In this document: in pieces, positions 44,514-54,046 of the stretch | Layout: the number at the start of each line of letters is the position of its first letter | Position numbering within the stretch: position 1 is the first letter of the stretch | Source of the DNA: Actinomyces qiguomingii | GTDB lineage: Bacteria > Actinomycetota > Actinomycetes > Actinomycetales > Actinomycetaceae | DNA length: 64,000 bases | Assembly: GCF_004102025.1 (NCBI RefSeq) | Contig: NZ_CP025228.1 | Coordinates: forward strand, 1,302,001-1,366,000 | Direction: 5' to 3' | Made by a program: the position numbers and the translations under genes | Notes under the pieces: model-generated | Databases searched by the model: none | What the model was told of the DNA's origin: nothing | Seen by the model: only the letters and a program-made list of their open reading frames with translations

Positions 44514-45671
44514 CTAGTGTGACGTGGGGGCTGTCAACTCATTGACAATCGTGTGGATGGTTTGCTTCTCGTGCTCGAAACTCAGCTCGTGTGCCGCTCG
44601 GTCGGTTGCCTGCTTGTAGCGGGACACCTTTTCCGGTGTCAGAGCACTCAGTGTAGCCACGATATCCGACACGTCGTTGCCGGATGAGCTAACGCCGATC
44701 TTGAAGCTGCGAACCACGCGCGTCATCTCGACTGCAGGGCCAACCGCCACGGCAAGACGCGCCTGGATGAAGTCGAAGATCTTATTGGGCAGTGCTAGAC
44801 GGGCGTTGGTGTTGAAAGGGGGAATCCAGTAGACGCCGACGTCGTACTGATTCAGGGTCTCCGGCAAATCGCCGGGTGCCACCGGTTCGCGGAAGAAGAT
44901 GCGGTCGCAGTCTGCTGCTCGTTCCTTGAGTGAAGAAAGGTAAGTGCCGCCGTCACCCCCGGCGACGAGGTACAGGTCAAGGGTGAAACGTTCATCCAGA
45001 CGTTTGACGGCGTCTATCATCGCCTCAATGTTGCGTCCCGCGACGGCTCCGCCGGAGTGAACCAGCCGAAGTGATCCGTCCGAGCTCACAGTAGTTGGAG
45101 ACAGGTCTGCGAAGGGTGCGGCGTTGCGTACCAGCTCGGGAGTGACTCCGTAGTGGCGGCGGTATAGGTCCGCGATCTCGCCGCCTACGGTCGTCACAGC
45201 GGCGCAGCGCGGAAGATACGTCCGGCAGATATGATCCATGAGTGGCGCCACCAGCAGGCGCCAACTTGTCACGTGGGTGCGTTCCTCCGGCGCCCACTCG
45301 TGCATGTCCGCCCAGACGGGTGCGCCGTGGGCCACGGCGAAGGCGGTGGGGATAGCGCGCGCGTCGTTGGCAACAATCATGTCGAAGCGGGCATCACCGA
45401 CCAGACGTATCGCCGCGCGTGCCGCAGGGGCGGCCGTTTCGGAGGAGCGGAGGCGGCGGGTCGCCAGCTTCAACACACCGGACGGGGTTTGCGGAAGGGA
45501 GGGCGCGGAGTCCGGTATCTGTAAGTGATTGGCCGCGTGTGGGGGAGTGGGGCCATAGCCCACAGTTGTGACCTCGCCGACCTCAGCCAGTGCACTGATC
45601 TCACGTAGGACACGCGAGTCACGGGCGATTGGGGAGAAGGAGATCACGAGGATGGTGGGGCGATGGCTCAC
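44514..45671 (-). CDS. GT4-like glycosyltransferase
   Basis: The 385-residue GT-B protein has ILVISFSPIARDSRVLREISALAE at the start, a pattern of the N-terminal domain in capsular transferases. WADMHEWAPEERTHV is its acceptor-side loop. LRLVHSGGAVAGRNIEAMIDAV and LPNKIFDFIQARLAVAVGPAVEM form the donor site. It precedes the epimerase gene by 18 bp on the same strand and likely shares its transcript. The GTG start is leaderless (TAGGAT 6 nt upstream). Confidence 0.8.
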   Translation of the reverse strand: MSHRPTILVISFSPIARDSRVLREISALAEVGEVTTVGYGPTPPHAANHLQIPDSAPSLPQTPSGVLKLATRRLRSSETAAPAARAAIRLVGDARFDMIVANDARAIPTAFAVAHGAPVWADMHEWAPEERTHVTSWRLLVAPLMDHICRTYLPRCAAVTTVGGEIADLYRRHYGVTPELVRNAAPFADLSPTTVSSDGSLRLVHSGGAVAGRNIEAMIDAVKRLDERFTLDLYLVAGGDGGTYLSSLKERAADCDRIFFREPVAPGDLPETLNQYDVGVYWIPPFNTNARLALPNKIFDFIQARLAVAVGPAVEMTRVVRSFKIGVSSSGNDVSDIVATLSALTPEKVSRYKQATDRAAHELSFEHEKQTIHTIVNELTAPTSH

Positions 45672-45677
45672 GGGAGC

Positions 45678-45683
45678 ATCCTA
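45678..45683 (-). promoter_or_regulatory. -10 box of a leaderless promoter for the GT4/epimerase pair
   Basis: TAGGAT on the minus strand ends 6 nt before GTG 45671. Confidence 0.55.
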
Positions 45684-45771
45684 GAGCAGTCGTACTACGC
45701 CCGCTGGTCGATACGCAGCCGGCGATGACTTACGATGTCTCAGACAAAGGCCTGTTGAGGAAGGAACCTGC

Positions 45772-47067
45772 ATGCGCATCGCCGTCGTCGCCCTGGGAAA
45801 GATTGGTCTGCCCCTGGCGGTCCAGTACGCTGGTAAGGGTCACGAGGTCATCGGAGTGGACGTCAACCCAGCCACCGTTGAGGCCGTCAACGCTGCCCGG
45901 GAGCCCTTCCCCGGCGAGGCCGAGCTCGCCGACCGACTGGCGCAGCTGGTACCTGCTGGCACCCTGCGCGCTACCACCGACTACGCCGAGGCCATTCCCC
46001 GCGCTGATGCCGTCGTCCTGGTGGTGCCCCTGTTCGTTAACGACGAGACCTGGGAGCCCGACTTCGAGTGGATGGACGCCGCCACCCGCTCCCTGGCTGA
46101 GCACCTGACCCCCGGCACCCTGATCTCCTACGAGACCACCCTGCCGGTCGGCACTACCCGCGGGCGCTGGAAGCCGCTGATCGAGGAGATCAGCGGGCTC
46201 AAGGAGGGGCAGGACTTCCACCTGGTGTTCAGCCCCGAGCGCGTGTTGACTGGGCGGGTATTCGCCGACCTGCGCCGCTACCCCAAGCTGGTGGGCGGCC
46301 TGGACGAGTCCGGCACCCAGGCCGGCATCCGCTTCTACGAACAGGTACTCGACTTTGACGAGCGCACGGACCTTCCCTACCCCAACGGGGTATGGGATAT
46401 GGGCACCGCCGAGGCTGCCGAGATGGCCAAGCTCGCCGAGACTACCTACCGGGACGTCAACATCGGCCTGGCCAACCAGTTCGCCGTCTACGCTGACAAG
46501 GCCGGCTTCGACATCCAGCGCGTCATTGACGCCTGCAACTCCCAGCCCTACTCCCACATCCACCGTCCCGGCATCGCTGTGGGCGGCCACTGCATCCCCG
46601 TCTACCCGCGCCTGTACCTGTCCACCGATCCGGACGCCTCGATCGTGCGCACCGCTCGGTCCTTCAACGCCACCATGCCGCAGTATGTGGTCGACCGCGC
46701 CGTGGAGGTGCTCGGCAGCCTCGAAGGCCTGCGCGTGGTGGTGCTGGGCGCCTCCTACCGCGGCAAGGTCAAGGAGACCGCTTTCTCCGGTGTGTTCCCC
46801 ACGGTCGAGGCGTTGCGTGCCAAGGGCGCGCAGGTGCTGGTGCACGACCCCATGTACACCGACGCCGAGCTGGCCGGCTTCGGCTGGGACGCATACCAGC
46901 TCGGTGACGCCGTCGACGTGGCCATCGTCCAGGCCGACCACCCCGAGTACGCCACCCTCGCCCCCGCGGACCTGCCCGGCGTACGACTGCTGCTCGACGG
47001 CCGCCGCGCCACCGACCCCGCCCTGTGGGCCGGCACCCCCCGCTTGACCATCGGCGGAGGCGAGTGA
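45772..47067 (+). CDS. wbpA: UDP-N-acetyl-sugar 6-dehydrogenase (WbpA/WecC-like)
   Basis: The 431-residue NAD-dependent enzyme oxidises C6 of a UDP-hexosamine to the uronic acid in two steps. The Rossmann motif is VVALGKIGLPLAVQYAGKG, the catalytic cysteine is Cys274 in AVGGHCIPVYP, and the dimer-core lysine lies in GTAEAAEMAKLAETTYRDVN. GASYRGKVKE opens the UDP-binding C-terminal domain. AGGAAGG precedes ATG 45772 and TACGAT at about 45731 may be the -10. It supplies step one of the wbp pathway if its substrate is UDP-GlcNAc. UDP-ManNAc (WecC role) is the alternative. Confidence 0.88.
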   Translation: MRIAVVALGKIGLPLAVQYAGKGHEVIGVDVNPATVEAVNAAREPFPGEAELADRLAQLVPAGTLRATTDYAEAIPRADAVVLVVPLFVNDETWEPDFEWMDAATRSLAEHLTPGTLISYETTLPVGTTRGRWKPLIEEISGLKEGQDFHLVFSPERVLTGRVFADLRRYPKLVGGLDESGTQAGIRFYEQVLDFDERTDLPYPNGVWDMGTAEAAEMAKLAETTYRDVNIGLANQFAVYADKAGFDIQRVIDACNSQPYSHIHRPGIAVGGHCIPVYPRLYLSTDPDASIVRTARSFNATMPQYVVDRAVEVLGSLEGLRVVVLGASYRGKVKETAFSGVFPTVEALRAKGAQVLVHDPMYTDAELAGFGWDAYQLGDAVDVAIVQADHPEYATLAPADLPGVRLLLDGRRATDPALWAGTPRLTIGGGE

Positions 47068-47189
47068 TCAGGCTCCCGGCGCTGCCAACCACGGGATCGA
47101 GGGCGTCGTTCGTGAAGTCCTCTGCTGCATCACGGCCATCCGGTTTCGTGCAGCCTTTCTAGAGTTCGCCCACACGAAGAGGAGTGCCC

Positions 47190-49151
47190 TTGGTCGACTG
47201 GGTCATCCTTGTGATCGCCGCTGTGGCTGTGAGTCTCCCGGTGCTGTTGCCCGGGACGCTCCTGTTGGCAGGCATAGGGGCAGATCGGCCCCTGGCCCTT
47301 GCCGCCGGCCCCGCCGTGACGGTCGCAATCGTCGGTGTCTCATCGATACTGTTCCCATGGGTCGGCTTCAGCTGGGACCTGTGGAGTGCGGGCAGTCTGT
47401 TGCTGCTCATAAGCGGTGCGGGAGCGGCTGGGGCACTGATGCGCCGGCAGTGGCGGTCGGCCGAGCAAGGTGATGCGACTGAGTACTCCTTCGCTGGCGC
47501 ACCCATCCGCGCTCGGGACGCCCTCGCATCGGTCGTGGGAGTGGTCACGGCCGGGTGCACCCAGATCGCACTTTTCGCCAGGGCGATCGGCGCTCCTGAT
47601 GCCCTGCTGCAAAACACCGACGCCATGGTGCAGCTGAACCTAATAACCGAGATCGACCGTAGTGGCGACGCCTCCATGCTCACCGCGGCCCTACCAGTGA
47701 CGGGGGGAACCTATCCAACCGCCTGGCACGCATTCTCCGTGTTCCTGACTCCCTTCGTCGGCACGCCCTTCGTATTCAATGCCATGGCCGTGTCCCTGTT
47801 CGCCGTTTTGTTCCCCGCGGGTATGGGCATGCTGGCCGCCACCGCTGGTGGGGGGCCGGCCGCACGGATCGCCGCACCGTGGTTAGCCCTGGCGACACCA
47901 TGGTTCCCCGGCCTCATGCTGACCTTCAACGCACAGGTCTCCGGGGCGTTCGCGGTTGCCGTGATCCCCTCCGCTCTGGCCGCAGTTGTGCTGCTTTGGA
48001 GGGAGAGGCTGGATTGGCGTGCGCTGCTGCTCGGGACGGCATTGGTGCTTGGGATCGGACTCGCCAGTCCGGGAGCCGGCCAGTGGGCGGTTGAGGTCGG
48101 CTGCCTGCTGCTGTTCATGCGGCTGTTGCCCCATGTACGCGGTCTAAAGCGACGGTACAGGCGTGTCGGCGGGATCATTGGTCTGGCCCTGGTTTCGTCG
48201 CTGCCCCTGATCGTGATGATGGGTATGCCCACCCTGCGCGCGATGGGCTCCTTTGAGCGTGGACAGATCCCCTTCTGGTCGCGGTTTCTGGCGCCGCTGC
48301 TGCTCAATGACATGGTGGGGAAGGTGTCGCCGGTGCCCATCGCGCTGTGGATGTGCCTGCCCCTAAGCATCCTGGGTTTTGTCGGCCTGGCGCTGTTCCG
48401 CCGTAGAGTGGGGCAGGTGCCGATCGCGGCGCTGGCGGTCACGATGCTGTGCGTGTGGATCACCGGACTTCCGGACGGACCGTGGTGGGCTCTGGTTGGA
48501 GGGTGGTGGCGGGACTACCCTAGATTCCTGACGCTGGAAGTGATCATTCTGGCCTATTTAGGTTCCCTCGCCCTGGATGCGTTCGCTGTGTGGTTGCACC
48601 AGATGCTGCTGCGGCCGGAGCGGTCGGTAACCGTTCGCCGGATGGCACGGCCGGTAACGGGGATCGTAGTCCTGACGCTCGCACTGATCATCTGCATGCC
48701 CAACACGGCAGCCTTCCGGCAGTTGGCCGTGCGCGGCTACGTATACCTGATTCATCCGCCGTGGGTCACTTCGCTGGAGGCTCAACGCATGAGGGCCGTA
48801 GGTGAAGAGCTACCAGGTGACGCCGTGGTCTACGGCTTCCCACAGTCCGGCGCGGGCCTCATACCGGTTTTGACTCCGGCAACCAGCGTGCACCGCTCAT
48901 GGAGTCCGTCAAGCGATCCGGATGCCAGACTCATGGCCGACAGTTTCGATAGTATCGACACCGACCCCAGGGTCTGCGATGCCGTCAGGAGGATCGGAGG
49001 GACACCGTATTACTACGAGGACTCCGACATCTCCGACCTGGAGCGGTGGATGTACTTCCCCGGATACGACGAGGTTGACCTGACCTCCGGGTTCGAACTG
49101 GTGGCGACGCTAGACACGGCGCGCCTATATCGTGTCACCGCCTGCGACTGA
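47190..49151 (+). CDS. DUF6541-family polytopic membrane protein, copy 2
   Basis: The product has 653 residues and about 13 transmembrane helices. It shares with copies 1 and 3 the loop DAMVQLNLITEIDRSGDASML, the YPTAWHAFSVFLTP stretch and the end GFELVATLDTARLYRVTACD. GAAGAGGAG at about 47175-47183 has ideal spacing for TTG 47190, while it abuts GTG 47184, so TTG is preferred. The next DUF6541 gene starts 21 bp downstream. A GT-C-type role at the outer face of the membrane is inferred. Confidence 0.75.
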   Translation: MVDWVILVIAAVAVSLPVLLPGTLLLAGIGADRPLALAAGPAVTVAIVGVSSILFPWVGFSWDLWSAGSLLLLISGAGAAGALMRRQWRSAEQGDATEYSFAGAPIRARDALASVVGVVTAGCTQIALFARAIGAPDALLQNTDAMVQLNLITEIDRSGDASMLTAALPVTGGTYPTAWHAFSVFLTPFVGTPFVFNAMAVSLFAVLFPAGMGMLAATAGGGPAARIAAPWLALATPWFPGLMLTFNAQVSGAFAVAVIPSALAAVVLLWRERLDWRALLLGTALVLGIGLASPGAGQWAVEVGCLLLFMRLLPHVRGLKRRYRRVGGIIGLALVSSLPLIVMMGMPTLRAMGSFERGQIPFWSRFLAPLLLNDMVGKVSPVPIALWMCLPLSILGFVGLALFRRRVGQVPIAALAVTMLCVWITGLPDGPWWALVGGWWRDYPRFLTLEVIILAYLGSLALDAFAVWLHQMLLRPERSVTVRRMARPVTGIVVLTLALIICMPNTAAFRQLAVRGYVYLIHPPWVTSLEAQRMRAVGEELPGDAVVYGFPQSGAGLIPVLTPATSVHRSWSPSSDPDARLMADSFDSIDTDPRVCDAVRRIGGTPYYYEDSDISDLERWMYFPGYDEVDLTSGFELVATLDTARLYRVTACD

Positions 49152-49172
49152 CACGGGGCACTGGCAATTCGT

Positions 49173-51185
49173 ATGAACACGAACATGCTGTCATTCACGG
49201 GTAGCACAGTCGGGCTGTTAGTCGCCACGGCGACCGTCGTACTCATTGTTCTGCTTCCCGGATGGCTAGTGGCAAGAGCAGGGCACCTGCATGCGCGAGC
49301 GGCCCTTGCGCTCTCGCCGGCGCTCAGTAGCGCGATCATTGGGGTGGCGGAGGTTGTGGCGCAGGCCGCGGGGATGGCATGGCGACCGTCGGGATGGGCG
49401 GTGATCGGCGGTGTCACGGCCTTGGCCGCCGCGCTTATACGCTTGATCACGGGAAGGATTCTCGAAAATCGGAAGGATGTCGCAGGCAGGGCCTACGGGC
49501 AGAGGTTGCTTCTCGCTGGGCTGATTGTTGCCATGGCGGTGCCGGCGCTGGTGTATACGACAACTCTGCCCGGGGCGGGATACCCCGTCCAAGCATTCGA
49601 CGCAGTCTTTCACCTCAACGCCGTGGCTGCCATCCGGGAAGGCGGCAATGCCTCAATGTTCGGCGGGCTAGCGGATCTTTACGCCGGTCGCCCCGTCTAC
49701 TACCCGAGTGTTTGGCACGGGATCGTCGCCCTGGCTCCTGGCAGCGCGGTGGTGGCCACTAACGGGGCGATTCTCGCGATCCTTGCTGTGGCATGGCCGC
49801 TGAGCGTATTCGGCTTGCTCACCCAACTAGTTGATGCCGATGACTCCGCCGTGGGCGGCGACTTGACCCGGGTAATCGGTGTGGCTGCCACGACGGCGAT
49901 GACGGCGGGACTCGTGTCCTTCGCCCTGCTTCCCATGACGGCGCTGGCGGTTTGGCCCTATGCACTAAGTGTGCTAGGACTCCCGGGAATCATGGTTGCG
50001 CTAGATCTGCTACGCCGCACGGCGGGGCGCTGCGCACCACGCCTGTGGATTTCATGGTCAGTCTTGCTGATCGGGGCCTGCGGCGGCGTAGTGGCCGCGC
50101 ATGGAACGGGGTTGTTCAATCTGGTGCTGTTGGCGTCGCCGTTCCTGGCGGAGATGGTGCTCAGGGTCGGGCGGTGCACCGTACGCGCACGGTACTGGCT
50201 GCTGGGCGGGGGAGCGGTCGTCGCCTTCGCCGTGGCGCTCAGTACTTGGCGATTGCGAGGGGCTCTGGCGTCGGTGCTGAGCTATCGGCGTCCATCCGGA
50301 GGTGCGGCCGGAGCTGTTGGCACACTGGTACAAGCATTGACGGACTTACCGATGTACGGGTCATATCCCGGCGCCCTGATTCCTGTTGGCGCTGTTTTTG
50401 GGGCACTCGTCATTGCGGGCGCATGGACGGGACGGCGCGACCGAAGACTGCGGCCGTGGTTGGTGCTGTGGGTCCTGATGCTGATCTTCGTTGTCACGGT
50501 GGGCGGACCACAGTGGGTGGGGCGGCAGCTTGGCGCGCCCTGGTATCTGCAAAAGGCCAGAATTGTCCCGCTAGTCCTGCTGCCAGCCATGCCTCTGGCT
50601 GCCAAAGGCATGGCTGTGGTGGTGACTAGGCTGATACAAGCGCACGCGACGCCTTGGCGACGTCATGCCGGTGCGTTGGTGTTAGCTGCGCTAGTGGCGC
50701 TGCCCGTGGCAGGAAGGATTCCCCTGGAACGGGCTATGGTGGCATCGGTATATGATCCTGGACGCATCCAGTACGGCACTTTGGTCACTGCCGATGAGAT
50801 CGCTCTGTTCGAGCGGGCCGCATCGGTATTGCCCCGGGATGCCGTCGTCATTGGCTCACCCTCACTGGGCGGCGCCTACCTGTGGTCGATCGGCGGGGTG
50901 CACGTGGCCTACCCCATGCGCGCCGCCCCCGCCGCGGGCACGCCGCAGGCGGCGCTGCTGTCCACGTGGCCGAACCTGGATCAGTCCGCATGTGCCTCAC
51001 TTCGTGAGATGCGCGCTTACTACTTCTTCATCGATACCGACCTTACGGCCTCCGGCTCCCAAACGGGGACGGCCCCGCTGCGCTGGGATGCGCCCCTGGC
51101 TCAATTGCCCGATACGGGAGTGGAGCTGGTTGATTCCCAGGGCGCCGCACAGCTGTGGCGCATAACCGCATGTAATGCCCAGTGA
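49173..51185 (+). CDS. DUF6541-family polytopic membrane protein, copy 3
   Basis: The 670-residue protein has about 13 hydrophobic helices. The shared features are LLPGWLVARAG near the N-terminus, DAVFHLNAVAAIREGGNASMF then YYPSVWHGIVALAP in the first large loop, and GVELVDSQGAAQLWRITAC at the end. These positions align with copies 1 and 2, yet overall identity is low, so duplication is old or the copies came separately. It is co-directional with copy 2 and with the secreted protein that follows at 51234. Confidence 0.75.
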   Translation: MNTNMLSFTGSTVGLLVATATVVLIVLLPGWLVARAGHLHARAALALSPALSSAIIGVAEVVAQAAGMAWRPSGWAVIGGVTALAAALIRLITGRILENRKDVAGRAYGQRLLLAGLIVAMAVPALVYTTTLPGAGYPVQAFDAVFHLNAVAAIREGGNASMFGGLADLYAGRPVYYPSVWHGIVALAPGSAVVATNGAILAILAVAWPLSVFGLLTQLVDADDSAVGGDLTRVIGVAATTAMTAGLVSFALLPMTALAVWPYALSVLGLPGIMVALDLLRRTAGRCAPRLWISWSVLLIGACGGVVAAHGTGLFNLVLLASPFLAEMVLRVGRCTVRARYWLLGGGAVVAFAVALSTWRLRGALASVLSYRRPSGGAAGAVGTLVQALTDLPMYGSYPGALIPVGAVFGALVIAGAWTGRRDRRLRPWLVLWVLMLIFVVTVGGPQWVGRQLGAPWYLQKARIVPLVLLPAMPLAAKGMAVVVTRLIQAHATPWRRHAGALVLAALVALPVAGRIPLERAMVASVYDPGRIQYGTLVTADEIALFERAASVLPRDAVVIGSPSLGGAYLWSIGGVHVAYPMRAAPAAGTPQAALLSTWPNLDQSACASLREMRAYYFFIDTDLTASGSQTGTAPLRWDAPLAQLPDTGVELVDSQGAAQLWRITACNAQ

Positions 51186-51233
51186 CTCGGGGCGTCGCTG
51201 GCCATGCGACGGATTTCCTGGGAGGGTAGCGCC

Positions 51234-52946
51234 ATGCATAGCCGCGCGTCCCTGTCCGCTCTCGCCGCCGTCGCCCTGGCGACCTGCGCATTGGTAGCAG
51301 CCACAACGCCCCTGCAACCACAGGCATACGCGACGGCCACCGACCCCTGCGTCGTCGACGACGACTGCTCCTTCTACTTGAGCGACTCCTGGAGGGGTGG
51401 TCTCGCGGATACTGCCCTGGCCGTCGGTGGCAGCCCGAATGCGATTACTGTCGGCGATTGGGATGGCGACGGCGCCGATTCGGTGGGTACCCGCATCGGC
51501 GCCGTCTTCAACCTGCTCGCCTCGACCGAAACCTGCGCCGCAACCACCACTTTCGCCTATGGTCGTGTGGGGGATGAGGTGCTGGTGGGGGACTGGGACG
51601 GTGATGGCGTTGACACCCTGGCGGTGCGGCGTGGGAGCACCTTCTATCTGCGCAATTCACTGTCTGGAGGACCGGCGGAGATTGTGTTTGGTTATGGTCG
51701 TGTGGGGGATGAGGTGCTGGTGGGGGACTGGGACGGTGATGGCGTTGACACCCTGGCGGTGCGGCGTGGCAACACCTTCTATCTGCGCAACTCGCTGGCG
51801 GGCGGACAGGCCGATCACGTAATCACCTACGGTCGTGTGGGGGATGAGGTGCTGGTGGGGGACTGGGACGGTGACGGCGTCGACACCCTGGCGGTCCGCC
51901 GAGGATCGCGCTGGCATCTTCGCAACGATCTGCGCTCCGGCGTCGCCGAAACGACTGTAACCTATGGGCGTCCCGCAGATACCGCCATAGTCGGCGACTG
52001 GGATGGGAATGGTACAGACACCCCCGGTGTCTATCGGGGATCTCGACCTGTTCGCGCCTGCAATGCCAGCGCCATTCAGAAGGAGTGGGCCGCCCGGGGC
52101 GGGGCGAACGGTTCCCTGGGCGCGGCCACCAGTGCCGAAACCGTCGTCAATGGCATCACTACTCAGACCTTCGCAGGCGGTCGGCTCAGTTGGACGTCCG
52201 CCGACGGTGTAATCGCCACCGGCACCGGTGGGCAGAGCGTCGGGGGTGCACGTTTCGATGCGGCCATGGTCATCTCCGACGCCGAGTTCTTCAACCCCGC
52301 ATCCATGGATGCAGCGGCCATAAGGGCCTTCCTGAACGAGAAGAACCCATCCTGTCAGGCCGCCGCGGACGGTACCGCCTGCTTGAAGGACTACCGGGCG
52401 ACCACCACCACCATGACCTCCGCGTACTGCAGCGCCTATCAGGGCGGCAACAACGAGGATGTTGCCACGGTAATCGCCAAGACCTCCGCCGCCTGTGGCA
52501 TCAACCCCCGGGTGCTGCTGGTCATCCTGCAGAAGGAGCAGGGACTCGTGCTGGCCACGGGCAACACACTCAACGCCACCCGCTATGCGAAGGCGACAGG
52601 TCTGTTCTGCCGGGACACCAGCCCCTGCGACCCGACCTACGCGGGCCTGCCCTCACAGATCTACTACGCGGCCTCGAGGTTAGTGCAGTACGGAGTCGAG
52701 CCCGACTCATTTAACTATCGCGCGGGCCAGGTCACGGAAGTAGCGAACAACCCGAATGCCGGGTGCGGATCACAGACCGTGCCAATCCTCAATCGGGCAA
52801 CGGCAGCGCTGTACAACTACACGCCGTACGTGCCCAATAAGGCCGCCCTGGACAATATGTACGGCAGTGGCGATGCGTGCTCTGCCTACGGAAACCGCAA
52901 CTTCTGGCGGTACTACCGTACCTGGTTCGGCACCACCGGAGTGTGA
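51234..52946 (+). CDS. Secreted repeat protein with LGFP motif and muramidase-like C-terminal domain
   Basis: ATG 51234 follows GGGAGGG and opens a signal peptide cut near AYA-TA (about residue 36). Next come about five FG-GAP-like repeats of 45 residues, each with VGDWDGDGVDTLAVRRG, where the D.D.DG motif should bind calcium. Then an LGFP-like repeat (IQKEWAARGGANGSLGAA) associated with cell-wall attachment. The C-terminal 230 residues contain CGINPRVLLVILQKEQGLV and FNYRAGQVTEV, as in secreted actinobacterial proteins often called hemagglutinins that resemble N-acetylmuramidases, with a likely catalytic Glu in QKEQG. Cysteines are even in number there. It probably binds or trims the cell wall decorated by this locus. 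Confidence 0.78.
   Translation: MHSRASLSALAAVALATCALVAATTPLQPQAYATATDPCVVDDDCSFYLSDSWRGGLADTALAVGGSPNAITVGDWDGDGADSVGTRIGAVFNLLASTETCAATTTFAYGRVGDEVLVGDWDGDGVDTLAVRRGSTFYLRNSLSGGPAEIVFGYGRVGDEVLVGDWDGDGVDTLAVRRGNTFYLRNSLAGGQADHVITYGRVGDEVLVGDWDGDGVDTLAVRRGSRWHLRNDLRSGVAETTVTYGRPADTAIVGDWDGNGTDTPGVYRGSRPVRACNASAIQKEWAARGGANGSLGAATSAETVVNGITTQTFAGGRLSWTSADGVIATGTGGQSVGGARFDAAMVISDAEFFNPASMDAAAIRAFLNEKNPSCQAAADGTACLKDYRATTTTMTSAYCSAYQGGNNEDVATVIAKTSAACGINPRVLLVILQKEQGLVLATGNTLNATRYAKATGLFCRDTSPCDPTYAGLPSQIYYAASRLVQYGVEPDSFNYRAGQVTEVANNPNAGCGSQTVPILNRATAALYNYTPYVPNKAALDNMYGSGDACSAYGNRNFWRYYRTWFGTTGV
51561..51965 (+). repeat. Three near-identical 135-bp tandem repeats inside the secreted repeat protein gene
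   Basis: Units start at 51561, 51696 and 51831. The first 70 or so bases of each (the part coding GRVGDEVLVGDWDGDGVDTL) are identical or nearly so, including at silent positions. The rest of each unit differs more. Degenerate units flank them (51420-51560, 51966-52055). Silent-site identity points to recent duplication or gene conversion. Confidence 0.88.
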
Positions 52947-52947
52947 G

Positions 52948-52984
52948 CTGCGGCGCGGGGCGTCGGGACCCGGCGCCCCGGCAG
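52948..52984. terminator. Bidirectional terminator between the repeat protein and rmlB
   Basis: CGGGGCG (52956-52962) pairs with CGCCCCG (52974-52980), extended inward through a T-G wobble by CGG/CCG, and outward by CTGC/GCAG across a bulge. It lies between convergent genes. Confidence 0.75.
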
Positions 52985-52986
52985 CC

Positions 52987-54006
<1,020 letters not shown>

Positions 54007-54046
54007 CTAGGTGTGCGAACGCCCGTAATCATGCCACAGTCCGGTG

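Noticed and set aside
51561..51965. CRISPR-like regular repeats
   Set aside because: The 135-bp units are in frame and code protein repeats with D.D.DG motifs; there are no short repeats with unique spacers.
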